A stretch of 64,000 bases of DNA from Phytophthora sp. 'mugwort' (taxonomy: Eukaryota; Oomycota; Peronosporomycetes; Peronosporales; Peronosporaceae). Positions 1 to 10,699 of the stretch are shown in pieces (position 1 is the stretch's first letter; every line of letters begins with the position of its first letter). The notes under the pieces were generated by a model, which saw only the letters and a list, made by a program, of their open reading frames with translations, searched no databases and had not been told where the DNA came from. Position numbers and translations under genes: made by a program. The stretch lies in contig JAUCEF010000007.1 of NCBI GenBank assembly GCA_033558025.1, positions 4,836,001 through 4,900,000 of the forward strand. The letters are read 5' to 3'.

Positions 1-2
1 CA

Positions 3-206
3 GAGGAGCGCGCGAGCGGCAACCTGAGCAAGTGGGAGAGCCACGTTGTGGCTAGCATCACCAGCTCCCTCGACTTGGACTACATGTCTGTAGACGACGG
101 CAAGGACTGCAGCAGCAGTGATCTCGAGCCCGTTGCGTTCTCAGCGGCGCCCGCAGGCGACCTCGCCGCGGACGAGCTGCAGATCCTGCAAGACTTGCTT
201 GCATGA
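3..206 (+). CDS. C-terminal end of an unidentified protein (5' part outside window)
   Basis: An open frame runs from the window edge (first full codon at base 3) to a TGA at 204-206, giving 67 residues. The translated tail is rich in Ser, Asp, Glu and Ala and ends in the acidic/leucine stretch ADELQILQDLLA. Codon use is G+C-rich, like the real genes elsewhere in the window and unlike the AT-rich DNA that follows. Such an acidic amphipathic tail would suit a transcriptional regulator, but nothing here identifies the family. The frame is open only to the window edge, so the start and any introns are unknown. Confidence 0.6.
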   Translation, partial: EERASGNLSKWESHVVASITSSLDLDYMSVDDGKDCSSSDLEPVAFSAAPAGDLAADELQILQDLLA

Positions 207-406
207 GCGCGTGGGTGCCACAGCGGTCTCCATTTGGGAGGAGTCATATAGCTGCGGATGAGTTCGACGCAATGTCAGCACTAGCAGTCCAGTTTTATCA
301 CGGCGACATCAAAGTCCGCAGCACCAGCCAACGCCAGGTCGCAAGCAATAGTAGAGTTCAGTAGCGGAGGATAGTAAAGCAGCAACCTCGGTGAAAAATC
401 TTCCAC
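207..406. other. 3' flank of the first gene, no gene seen
   Basis: These 200 bases follow the stop codon of the truncated first gene and turn AT-rich before the inverted repeat of the next element. No convincing frame, RNA or repeat is seen. Confidence 0.5.
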
Positions 407-879
407 GTATTTAATTATTATACCATTGCACGGCTTTATTCACAGCGCCAATAATTAAATTCAAAATGTGAACGCTGGAATTAAAAAAACTGCCATATAT
501 ATTACCTTCAATATTTTATATACCTGCTGAATCCGTTCGATACATCAAGTTTCGCTCAGGGACCTCAGCGACGATCTTCCAGTTTTTGGCCTCCTTGGCC
601 GCGCGCATCACGCAGGCTCGCACCTCCTGCGAGTACTTCTTGTAGCTTGGTGATGGCATGTCGCCAATTGCGAACTGATGTTGTAGGCTGTTGAGCGCAG
701 CGTTCGCGGGAAGCTTCCCGCCATTTTTTAAGGCCCCCATTTCCAATCATCCGTTCCTATTATACAGTATATACTGATGAATATCATTTTGTAAGGTCAT
801 TTGAATTCCAGCGTTCACATTTTAAATTTGATTGTTGGCGCTGTGAATAACGCCGTGCAATGGTGTAGTAATTTACTAC
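407..879 (-). mobile_element. MITE-like element with ~61-75 bp terminal inverted repeats
   Basis: Bases 422-482 (ACCATTGCACGG to CTGGAATT) match the reverse complement of 804-864 over 61 bp with only a few mismatches. The match continues more weakly to about 407 and 879. The ~320 bp between the arms carry the start of a transposase-like frame on the minus strand. Long inverted repeats around a truncated transposase are typical of non-autonomous DNA transposons. The transposase head suggests a Tc1/mariner (IS630-like) parent. Exact ends and target duplication could not be fixed by eye. Confidence 0.75.
516..740 (-). pseudogene. N-terminal fragment of a Tc1/mariner-like transposase
   Basis: The frame starts at the ATG at 740-738 and runs 74 codons. 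It contains a helix-turn-helix-like stretch (YSQEVRACVMRAAKEAKNW) of the kind that opens IS630/Tc1-type transposases found in many copies in oomycete genomes. No DDE catalytic part follows; the frame stops just inside the left inverted repeat arm. It is therefore read as the remains of an internally deleted transposon, not a working gene. Family assignment rests on resemblance only. Confidence 0.5.
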
Positions 880-2977
880 CAGTAAAAAATTAACAGAACG
901 CAGAAAACCACACATGACATTAACCCTTCTTAAAGTTGGCATCCAGATGGCGCAAATTGGCTGGGTGCAGCGATTTTTCGCACCTCGGATGCGTGCGAGT
1001 CTTAAGCAGCTGCGGTATGCAGCACCCGCCAGCAGCCCTGGATCATCGCATCTTGCTCGCCCATCTCGCTGCATCTGTCGCTTGCTTTCTTGCGACTCAC
1101 AGTCGTCTGTCGACGACGGACTATGTACTTTTTACACCGACAGTGCTCGCTGCATCGTAACACTTCAACCTCATCACCGTCGATCCTCCGCGTCGTTTTG
1201 ATTCCCAGCTGCGCGAAGTAGCAGCTTGCCCGGCAACGGCAGTCGCTACGCCCCATCCAATGCGTCAGTGCAGTATGCCACGAACTTACTTACTTGGCCT
1301 TTCCACGCGGGCCACGCTTTCCTGTGTATGTTGCTTGTCTGCTCAAACAACTACAGTACTCGAACACCATGCATGTACATATACATCGTACATCATGTAT
1401 ATGTAATTGCTCGCACGTCTTACTGTACGTACGTGGCAAGCAAGACCCATCGCATAGCACAGCGTACAGCCAATATTCGAATTTTAGAAGGCTTTGACTA
1501 TTGAAGGCGGAAACTAACAGATATCAATGATTTTGTATATAATTGCTAATACACACACTGTTCCTCTCTCTCATGTTATTTTTAGAGAAATAAAACTTTA
1601 AAGGTATCGAGTTCAGCTGTCTCTTTCTCACACTCTAAGTCTGTAATGTACCAACTAACTATCTTTAGAAAACGAAGAGCGTTCTGCGACAAGGGCGTCT
1701 AATAGCTCTATTGCGCATAGACGCCGCCCCCTTTGCTACATGTATTGGCAACGACGTAAAAATGGGCTGCTAAGATACGCGTTATCTAGCGCTGCTGCCG
1801 CAATTGTTGTGGTGGTTGTGGTAGTGTGTGGGGGGGGGACAGGGCAATTAACAACCCCTAGATCTTCTAGTTCGAGCTGAGAACATTTGATGTCGTAAAT
1901 TGAACTAAATGAAACGTTGTCAGTTTCAGTTTGCGCCAACCAAACTGCTCTAAACTGTCCCTAATTTCTCCATAGTTTATCCCATATATTTCAAATTTGA
2001 GCAATGTGCGATGCTGTGAGTACGGGAACCGTGGTATCATTCCTGTTGAATGTATTCCAAGAGTCGGGATTCTGTACAGTGAGTATGTGGTCGTGCGAAG
2101 ATGCGTATTTTAGGTGTAAAGTAGAACACGTACATGTGTATTCGCGACGTGACAGCTGTCGGAGCGACGTACAATTTGTCGCGACATGCAGGATCTAATA
2201 CCTTCTGCACCTTCTTCGTCTGTATATGTACTATTATAGAAGTATATTATAAGCCTGATAACATTTGCCAAACTGAAAACTTTCTGGAAACGTAGTTTCA
2301 GTTTACGCTCCAAACTGTCCGAAACTTTCACAAAACTACAGCTGTTGTACGCGCGTCCCTGTTCAACCAGACGTATCCGTTTCCCAAAGTTTTTTTTTCA
2401 TTCCTCCCACTGAAACCAGATATTATTTTCTATTTGTATAACCGAGTTTTCGTGGGCAAAATGCTGCCTGGCGAAGAGGACGAACGATGACGCGGTCATG
2501 GACGTGGAAGCTGACGAAGTCGTCCGATGACTGAATTGGTATTCGACGGCGAGGATGCCCATCTGCAGGAGTATGTTGCCGACAGAAGCGTGGTGGGCGT
2601 GTCGAATCAATCGACTCGAATGTGTCCGCGGCGGGAGGTGGTCGGTCTGCAGTTACAACCTAAGTACAGTAGTTGTTCTCTGTACCCTTTGACGTAATAT
2701 TGAGTACAAAATCGTCAAAGTCTCGGGGTGCTTAACTTTGAGAACTCACTTTTGTACTGGAAGTCCGAAAAAGTCGAGCAAGAAGATAGGCAGCAAATGT
2801 CCTTGCTTCCTGCCTAGCTCCTCTCGTAGTTCTCGTTTTATCTCACGAAGTCACCTCACAGACCTGTCCGACTTGCCCGTTGAAGCAGCGTAGATGAGAA
2901 GATTGGCGATCTAGAAGTGAACGATTCCTGCTGCACGCCCTCCGTCGTATCGTAGACGCGTCATCATCAGTGCTATT

Positions 2978-3226
2978 ATGCTTTTCGACACTGCACAAAT
3001 CTTCGTCAGTCAGCTCGTCTATCGTGTTCCCCTCTGGTCAATAAAAAAGCTCCGTCACTGGCAGCGAGTTCAATGCATGGATGCTAATGCATGGTCAAAG
3101 GAGGAGTTATTGAGCAAGGCCGAAGGGCTGGCTGCCAAGACGGTTGGTTGGGAGAGCAATAATGGCTACAAGTACCATACATGTGGTACATGTATTATCC
3201 GCTGTTCAGCTGAGGAATACCCTTAG
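2978..3226 (+). other. Short frame, possible relic of an unidentified coding sequence
   Basis: An ATG-initiated 82-codon frame contains a Cys-containing stretch (YHTCGTCIIRC) that reads like part of a real protein. Reading continues in pieces with stops as far as about 3430. No family is recognised. It is listed only because the composition is more protein-like than the surrounding frames. Confidence 0.15.
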
Positions 3227-3917
3227 AAGCGATTAAAGAGTTTGTTCTCGACGCTAGGGATCATCTGGTTCTGTGACTGTAACAAATGGCAGGACTGTCG
3301 CAGATCTGATTAAACAGCACCGTCTGGTCAGTGGACGACTCCACGATGCACAGCTCATCTGTCCTCCTCTGTTGACGCAGCAAATTGAGCGGAATCCCAC
3401 CCACTGCACCGGATCCCGCGCGGTATAGAAAAGAAGTTGAGAATCAGCCGGGAATTACTTTCCGAAGGAATCCAGCCAATAAAGTATAGCTATAAAGTTG
3501 ACGCGGCAACATTGAGGATAGGCTGCGGCGGCGCGAGTAAAAACAACATGTAATAACATCACCTCCCCTGCTGCAGGAACGCAACAGCAACAAGCCATAA
3601 TACGAAATCCACTTTACACAAAGGACGAGAGCCGCGACAGGTTAAGGCTCAAGCGAAGGTGCAGTCTCATTATTGGGCTAGCGTAATAAGCTGCGTACAT
3701 GTGCATGTGCACTCACTGTGCAGCTTGTATATAATACATCGAACCGGCGTCTATCATTGCAGTGAATTACATGAGGAGCCTCATGGGTTCGCAATCGACG
3801 CTGAGATCTAGAAGGAAGTTGCAGCGGGTTGCAGTGTTGGCTGGTCCCTGGTGGGTACCGGACACCCACGTCAGCGACATTTTTTCTCCCTAACTGACAT
3901 TGTCAGCACCATCGTCG

Positions 3918-3942
3918 GCAGATGCGACGGCGTCGCATCTGC
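3918..3942. repeat. Perfect 11-bp inverted repeat with 3-nt spacer
   Basis: GCAGATGCGAC at 3918-3928 is followed by GGC and then its exact reverse complement GTCGCATCTGC at 3932-3942. No gene is adjacent, and its role is unknown. Confidence 0.8.
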
Positions 3943-3998
3943 GCAAGGGCGGACTGCAAGCTGCCTGATCCTAGCCTCAGAATCCCATCATGCGTTTT

Positions 3999-4031
3999 AG
4001 TTTTGTACAGTACATAATTATGTACAAAACT
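3999..4031. repeat. Nested palindrome, AGTTTTGTAC arms
   Basis: AGTTTTGTAC (3999-4008) and GTACAAAACT (4022-4031) form a perfect 10-bp inverted repeat. Within it GTACATAATTATGTAC (4010-4025) is a 16-bp perfect palindrome, so two alternative hairpins are possible. It could be a transposon end, but no partner was found. Confidence 0.75.
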
Positions 4032-4269
4032 GTATTATGCTTCCCGCCAAAAATTGCAAGAATTGAGTTTTTTATCTTGCCCGATCTTTGCGCTCTCTAC
4101 GATTTATTCGTACTTAACGGTGTAGTAGACTGGGTGAAATTCATCGCGAATAGCATACCTGTACTGTACGACGAGACCGGGGTGCGAACAAACAAAAACA
4201 GCCTTTGGTGTGAAAATAAAACAAGATGGCTTGAGCAAAACCAAAATGCCTTTTTGGGACATATTTGCG

Positions 4270-4300
4270 CCCCCCCCCCCCCCCCCAAAAAAAAAAAAAA
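4270..4300. repeat. Homopolymer junction C17-A14
   Basis: Seventeen C residues (4270-4286) are followed directly by fourteen A residues (4287-4300). It lies in non-coding DNA. Tract lengths of this kind are error-prone in sequencing and assembly. Confidence 0.9.
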
Positions 4301-5428
4301 TGATTTCTTGATCAGGCAAAACGATGTGTAAACGTAAACCTACGAGTAAAACTGGCTTCAGCAAACCTGAACATAGCTATCGTCAAACCCTACCTTGCTG
4401 CCAACCTATCGCACTAGCCGCGGCAGCTTTCGCCCCTCGGACATCCGATTCCATCACGGACGGCGCGTTGGTATCCGTTTTGTGGGGCCCTCAGGCTACA
4501 GTTAACGATGGCTCCAATAGCGTGGACGATGCCGGTAGAGCACACGTACCGAGATGATTTTATCAAGCATCGTGCAGCTGATTTCTGCTGCTCTGCAGTT
4601 TACATGAAGCGTGAGTTGGCCTGCAAGATATGCACAGCTGACCACGCAATGATCGAGCGCCGAATGGCATCACAAAGCAGGAATGTGCACAGGAAGAGGA
4701 TAACGGAGGTGGTGCCCAGTGTCCTATGCAGTGGAGACTTGGGAGTGCGTATATAGATCGGCGTGGCGAGTGTACACCAACAATCGTAATCATTTTCGTG
4801 AAAGGGAATGCAATGAAGCTCGGCTGAAGTAAGAGAATACGTAACTAGAATGGACTCGTGTGAAATGCAACCAAAACATATTTGGGGTGGTATTCGCCTT
4901 GCGCATGATGTTCCACCTCCTCGACTAGGACTACCTTCGTACCAGCAAATTTCTGACTGTGTAAACGTCTCCGGAAAAAGAATTTATCGCGCAATACACG
5001 ACAAGCTGTACAGGCGTTGGTAAAGGAGTACCCTTACTATGATGAAGTCGACGCTACAAAAGCTTTATATTTGGACCTGAAAGCGACGATGATGATGGGT
5101 TTCACGTGTAGGAAAAGGAACGGCTGCCGACCCATTGTTGCGGGTGTGACTATGCTAAGGCTGTTTTCGAAAGCGAGCCAGATTCGGAGTGGAGGACCAT
5201 TTCAGACTTTTTCACACCGATGCAACGTTCAAGTTTAGTGATTTATAGACTACCCTGTGATAACTTCTGGTTTTACGGATCGTATACGTACATACCATCT
5301 CGCTCAATTTTTATAGTAAGTGCAGGGACCCAACTTGAGTACGAGCTGGCCTTTGGAAGCTTATCAAAGCTATATCGACGTATTTTCCAGGTTTCGCTTC
5401 GAGTTAATGCTATTATGGGCAATGGTGA

Positions 5429-6222
5429 TGTGGTGTAATGAACGCCAGATGAAGTGGTTCACACATCGCACTTAAGTAAGTAATCACGGTACTGCTCGCT
5501 GAGTACGAAGTCAGCTAACAACCCGGCTACTCAACTGAAGGAACTCGGCCGGCCGTTGAGTTTGGGTGGTTACATTGAGATCTTTGCGAAGGGTCGGTTG
5601 AGAGTTGACCATATTTCATTTTTTATGATATTTGTATAGAAACATAGTTAACAATAGGAGGAGCCCCTTGGAGCTTCCGGGAGATAAAATAATAACAGAG
5701 TAACTCTTTCCAAGTCCAAGACAAGTGTACACTGTCCGGTAAGTCCCTGCACGGGCTGGATTATGGTTACCGTCGACACCCGAGAGGTATAGCTTGTAGG
5801 GTGTTGACTGGTAGCGCCAAGAGAACTAGGTCGGCCCGAGGAAGAGCGTGTCTCGCCAAGCGCGAAGGAACAAGTCCTGCCGAACTCAGCGGGCCGATAC
5901 GCCTTACAGCCCGGGTACCATAACACTTCTAGCCGAGACGCCTTTGCTCTCCGCGACCCGTCAAAGCGCTAACGCGCCGTCATCCGCTCTTTAGCGGAGG
6001 ACACGGGATATCTGAGCCAGAGACAGTCATCTCAGCTGACCTCTGTGAATTGACTGGCTTGGGGCACTTGGTCTCGGCGAAAGCGAGACACCATTGTCCC
6101 GGAAGGGCCGAACCGCTAGGGGCAACCCAGCTCAGGCCAACAAGGGCCGACTAGCTCGGCTATTGTTGTGTTTCTTGCCTAGTATCCACATCTGACGATT
6201 TTGTGTTTGCTGCAATACCACA
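5429..6222 (+). repeat. 5' LTR of the Gypsy element
   Basis: Bases 5429-6040 are ~98% identical to 19459-20069. The LTR is judged to continue to ACCACA at 6222 because a primer-binding-like TGG begins two bases later. It opens with TG and ends with CA as expected. It contains AT-rich runs near 5610-5700 including AATAA-type motifs, consistent with promoter and polyadenylation functions, though neither can be proved from sequence alone. Confidence 0.9.
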
Positions 6223-6224
6223 AC

Positions 6225-6242
6225 TGGTGCCGCGACCCAGGA
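6225..6242 (+). promoter_or_regulatory. Putative primer-binding site
   Basis: TGGTGCCGCGACCCAGGA starts two bases after the 5' LTR. Its reverse complement ends in CCA like a tRNA 3' end. The tRNA species was not identified; the tRNA-Cys-like sequence inside this element does not match it. Confidence 0.6.
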
Positions 6243-6539
6243 ACAGGGTGTGCTTGTTTTCGCAGGTGCCAAGTTAACCAAGTTTGAAGTACTGAGCATG
6301 ATGGTCAAGGGGATCGTCGACGTCAAGCGGAGCCAGCCCAGCGGCCGCCACAGGTTCGCCCCTCGCAGGGTCGAACTCAGCTGGCGAGCTGATCGCTCCT
6401 GACGGCGGAAATCGTCGGCAGTGTCCGGTTTGAAGACGACGAGACTGCAGACCAAGAGGGGGGAGGAAGAAGTGATGAAGAGTATGAAGTGAAGGAGGAA
6501 GTCGAGTATGTGAAGACGACGGCCGGGTTGCGTGCGGAG

Positions 6540-8560
6540 CTCGCCGAATGTCGCTCCAAGTAAGCCGAATGGGAAATCCGCGCTCAGTTGAGCGCAATCT
6601 CACCGCTGAACTCGACGATGATGTGGACGATAAGATCACGGTATTGCTCAAGGGGACACGTCCACCCCTAATGCCAAGTGCGACACGTAACACCGACACG
6701 CCGAGTGCGAACAAGGTGTTGGCGCGACTCGGCGAGGAGATGAGGTCTCAGTCTAGGTGGATGATGATGTTTGCAGCGGTGGCCATGGCTCCAGCAAAAT
6801 GGCCGATTTTAGGCTCGGAGCCTTCTCAACCGGTGAACAGTACCAGTATCAACCAACTCGTGGAAATATACGGTGCTGCTGCTCAGGACAATGGGCTACC
6901 GGACCGTTGTAATGGTTGCCCAAACAGCTTGATCTTATCCGGCTGCGATCTCCGCCGAGCCGACATGGAGTTGACCCACTGGAAATGCCGACTACGAGCG
7001 GCGTTCGGTTTGGAGAAAGCTCCCAGACCTCGACCGATGATCGCCAAACCCATAGCCGAGTTCGTCGAAGACCCTAGCAAGGTCCCGCTTCCGAAGACGC
7101 CAGAAACTAAGAGAGCGGATAAATTCCGATCCACCGAAGGGACTCCGTATTTCGAAGACTCACACATGTTGAAGTCTCCGAAGTAATCAAAGGAGCAAGT
7201 GGGTCGTTGTGGTTACCTTCGTGATGAAGACGATGAAGCCGAGCTCGAAGCGGAGGAAAAAGATCATAAGCCGAGTTATGACGGCTACTCCGGTGATTGT
7301 GAAGCGCCAGTGAAAGAGCAAATCCGTCGACTCAGCTACGATGAAGTCGACCGGAACGACACCCAATACCTGGAATTGTGAACCCATTTTTCCCTGGACA
7401 AGATGACCGAATTTAATGGGAGACGATTCCGGTCGGACGCATCGTTACAGTGGCTGAAGCGATTCATCTATGAGATGAAAGGAACTCGGGTGCCTCAGAA
7501 CTCGTGGTGCGAGCCGTTCTCTCTGTGTTTGGGTTGAGCGGCGAAAAGCTGGTACCGTCAGCTGGACCGGCGGACTCAGAAGAAGTGGAGCCTACTCAGC
7601 GAACAGTTGTTGGATTATTACTGTTCTCAATTCGACCAGCCGGCGCGTACTCGATACTACTCAGCGAGACGTAAAGAGAAAGAACCCATTGGTGACTTCC
7701 TCGTCCGTTTGAATGGATGCGCGCGCACTGCCAAGACCCAGTATGGGAAGGACGGAGCAGATGCTGCTGAGCCTGTAGAGCAGTTCTTGCTTCATTGCGG
7801 AGACGAGGAGATCATGGGTCTGTTATACCCGCTCCAGCTCACCGATATTCACCATGTTGAAAAAATCATCAATCGACGTATCTTGGGGAGAATACCTGAC
7901 ACCGGTAGGTCGCGTTGCTTCTTACAACGCGACCTACCGGTGTCAGTAAAACCAGAGAGACTCGGCGCGGAGAAAACACTCGGCGTGGAGATGGAAGTCG
8001 GCGGAGCGAGCCTCGGCGCGATGATAGACGCGAATCCCGCAGAGATGACCGCCGAGGTCGTCGAAATGAAGGCCGGGATCGCCGAGTCGCATTTGCCGAT
8101 GCAACAGTTGATGAACTCTACCGCGGTGTCGACCAGCGACAGTCGAGTCGACGAGCCCTGTCGACGGACTTGGCAGATGAAGTTAGCGACTACAGTGACT
8201 ATAGCGAGTCTGATTCAGACCCGGATCAAGATTATCTCGACGCAGGTCAAGTGAGCGACCGCTGCTGGACGAGCCGACTCAAACAGTAAACGTTCGGCCA
8301 CAACCAGTCAACCGTTCAACACTTCTGACCGTCGAGATGACTCGCGTGAACGCCAGCGTTTCAAGCGCAGAGATTGCCGTGATAACTTGCGTGAACGCCC
8401 ACGTTACGATCGTCGGGATCGCCGAGATGACTCACCCGAGCGCCCTCGCTATGGACCATGCGCCGCGTGTGGAGGCGATGGACACTCAACACATTTCTGT
8501 CGTCGACACTGCAAGTTCTGCAAACAGGAACATGAAGTCGGGCGCTGTGAGTTGTTCTAG
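6540..8560 (+). pseudogene. gag (capsid and zinc knuckle), broken
   Basis: A Gag capsid-like section lies at 7607-7890 (YYCSQFDQPARTRYYSARR, then a domain ending PLQLTDIHHVEKIINRRIL). The frame then shifts at a perfect hairpin (7897-7945) and continues in the +1 frame from about 7915 as a very Arg-rich tail. A CCHC zinc knuckle follows at about 8455-8500 (CAACGGDGHSTHFC), with a second Cys/His pair after it. Translation ends at a TAG at 8558-8560, where the sequence context suggests a former CAG. The 212-codon frame at 6548-7186 upstream is probably the N-terminal gag region but is not recognisable by itself. In a working copy Gag would form the particle and bind the RNA. Confidence 0.8.
7897..7945. 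repeat. Perfect 21-bp inverted repeat interrupting gag
   Basis: TGACACCGGTAGGTCGCGTTG (7897-7917, quoted in two parts here as TGACACCGGT plus AGGTCGCGTTG) is followed by the 7-nt loop CTTCTTA and its exact reverse complement at 7925-7945. The gag reading frame changes exactly across it. Confidence 0.9.
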
Positions 8561-8959
8561 CGTCTGGAAACACTCACCAAATTTGTCCGAACGTCAGTCG
8601 ACAAGTCAGCTGTGCCAGCTGAGCTCCACGACATTTACGAGGCGAAAAATTTAAACTCGGCGGCTCGCCAACACTGACTGGATTAGAGAATAACGGGCTG
8701 TCACAGTCAGCTGAGCCAGTGGTGGAAGCGAACTACGTGTTTGCTTTTGTAGGCGAAACACAACGGCCCGAGAAATCGGGTGAAGGCATCGACGACTTGA
8801 ATATGAAATTGACGGGAATGTTGAACTCAGCGATCCAGAGGAAGATTGCCGAGTTGTTATGAGTACGAGAGTAGAGACCCGGCGACGAAGAAAAGCCGAT
8901 GGAAGTGGGGTGATGGTGAAACTGCGTCGCGGAGAGCGCATGGGGTGGTGGTCGGCACA

Positions 8960-9290
8960 AAAGTTTGATCGCCGAGTTGGTATGCGAGCTCTAGTGATGG
9001 GAGCGGTGAATGACGAGCGGACAAAGATTCTACTCGATACTGGGGCAAACGTCTCAGCTATTAGTAGATCTTTTCGCGCGGCAGCTGCGGTTGAAGCGGC
9101 ATGCAAGTACTGGTTTACAGATCAATGTGCAAGGGATCGGCAAAGGTAAGGTGCCTACGACGACGAGGGCAGTAGTTAAAGTTACACTCGACTGGAATAT
9201 CTATACGAGTTTGAAGTCTGGGTTATGTCACATCATGCAGGTGCTGACCTGATATTGGGTACCGATAGTAGTACCACTCCTCAAGTCACA
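8960..9290 (+). pseudogene. Retroviral-type aspartic protease, broken
   Basis: The frame at about 9025-9065 reads ILLDTGANVSAIS, the D-T-G-A active-site motif of pepsin-like retroelement proteases. The following sequence continues in a shifted frame (RLKRHASTGLQINVQGIGKG) and ends near LILGTD, the usual C-terminal strand of the domain. Such a protease would cut the Gag-Pol polyprotein; here the frameshift prevents that. Confidence 0.8.
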
Positions 9291-9429
9291 CAACGCTGAG
9301 TCAGGAGAAACGGAGTATGGCAACCAAACAACTGATGGACCTACTGAATCGTTGAATGTGCCGAGTCGGCTGACCGTTGAGTTCAGCCTACTGCGCTATC
9401 AGCCGAGTCGTGATACTTATGAGATCAAA

Positions 9430-9508
9430 TCAAAATTGATTTTATTTTTTAACCAAATTAAATAATCTTCTAATGAAACAGCTTCTACAACAATAGGCAT
9501 AAATCCAT
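9430..9508 (-). other. NUMT: short copy of the 3' end of mitochondrial cox2
   Basis: Read on the minus strand from about 9508, the sequence translates as GFMPIVVEAVSLEDYLIWLK followed by NKINFDL. This is the conserved C-terminal end of cytochrome c oxidase subunit II. The stretch is far more AT-rich than its surroundings. On both sides the plus strand encodes retrotransposon protein (ending RYQPSRDTYEI on the left and resuming RRTNDWVPTV on the right). So about 80 bp of organelle DNA has been inserted into the Gypsy element. Exact boundaries are uncertain by several bases. Confidence 0.8.
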
Positions 9509-10680
9509 CGGCGCACTAATGATTGGGTTCCGACGGTTGCGCATAATCCCAAGGGCAAGGCCATAGGGTAATGATTACGAACGTCAGCAGTAAATTGGTA
9601 TGGCTCCCGCTCACTTCCCAGTGATACTTTGGGCACCATATGGTATTCTTCCACCAGACAATGGCTATGTGAGGCTCAACTCAGCGAAATACCGCGATTG
9701 GCAAGTTCTATATTTCGAGTCGGCTATCGATAAAGATCTGTTGAGAAAAGAACAACGACTGTACGACGAGTGGGTCGCACAACAGCCACCAGCAGTGAAA
9801 AAATGGCAGCATGAGACCCCGGCTGGGGTGATACCGCGGGAACAACCACAGTTCCAGCAGCCGAGAAGCAGAACCCACTTGTGCAGCGTTGGGAACGGTT
9901 GGAACGGTCCAGGAGTGCTATTATATTCCCTGAGGATCAAACTCGGCATGCTACTGAGTCTTCCAATTCTGAATGCTCATCCGCTGAGTTCGCTGACCTC
10001 GTGGATAGTCTAAGGATGGAATCAGCTGAAGTCAAACAGTCTTCCATTGATTTTGTAAACTCGGCGGACACATCCCGCACCTCGGCAGGGGTGGTGGATT
10101 CCGTTAACCCAGTGTTTTGAGTCGCCGAGATTGGTTCGAGTGAGTCACTCAGCACGAGGGATGATCCGTCTAGCACGATAATGAGAGGACCCACCATCGC
10201 TGGAGAAGTCGGAGAGAAAACTAGAACAAACCCAGCGGAGATGTCCAGCGGAAGGCTGCGGAGTGAAGAAATCGATGTGAGTGCGAATCACTCGCAGACG
10301 ACCCTGGAGAAGACTTGCGACTTCGTCTCATGGCAGCGATGACAATGGTCGAGGACCTGGCTGTAACGGCGGTGCACGATGAAAGCACGCATGTAGCTGA
10401 GTCGAACACTCAGTTAATAAGATTGATCTGGAGGATTACGCTCGCGAGTTGGCTTTTCTGCCTGATTTGAATGATTTGACGCCTATGGTTCTCGATTACA
10501 CTGCAAATAATGTGATTTGCAGTAATCACACGCCGGAGCAACAACAACAACAGCTGGTAAAGATGCTTAAACGTCATGAAGGTATCGTGATCGCGAGTGG
10601 TAAGCACTGCTACCACCAGCCTATGGTGCCATTTGCGATATCGACGTTCAAGGACACCAGCCGATCAAACAACTAGCCCC
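9509..10680 (+). pseudogene. Gypsy pol linker between protease and reverse transcriptase, broken
   Basis: The best section reads APYGILPPDNGYVRLNSAKY (about 9630-9690), then a long Glu/Gln-rich region, and finally LKRHEGIVIASG near 10570-10600, just upstream of the reverse transcriptase. These resemble the protease-RT linker of oomycete Gypsy polyproteins. Stops and frame changes occur throughout. No separate enzyme activity is expected. Confidence 0.6.
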
Positions 10681-10699
10681 GCGGACACCTCTCAAGCAA

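Larger units (their letters stand above)
880..5428. other. Gene-poor 4.5 kb stretch with decayed repeats
   Basis: No frame longer than 113 codons is present and none resembles a known protein family. Contents that can be seen are: two related AT-rich segments at about 1908-1965 and 2285-2335 sharing the core GTTTCAGTTT; a GTACATGT-rich palindrome at 3176-3194; perfect hairpins at 3918-3942 and 3999-4031; and a C17/A14 tract at 4270-4300. Short plus-strand frames at 2978-3226, 4508-4756 and 5017-5238 may be relics of transposon proteins, but I cannot name them. The stretch ends at the 5' LTR of the Gypsy element. Confidence 0.5.

Noticed and set aside
6274..6714. 146-codon minus-strand frame near the start of gag
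   Set aside because: No start context or domain; it overlaps the gag leader of the retrotransposon and is Ser/Arg-rich shadow sequence.
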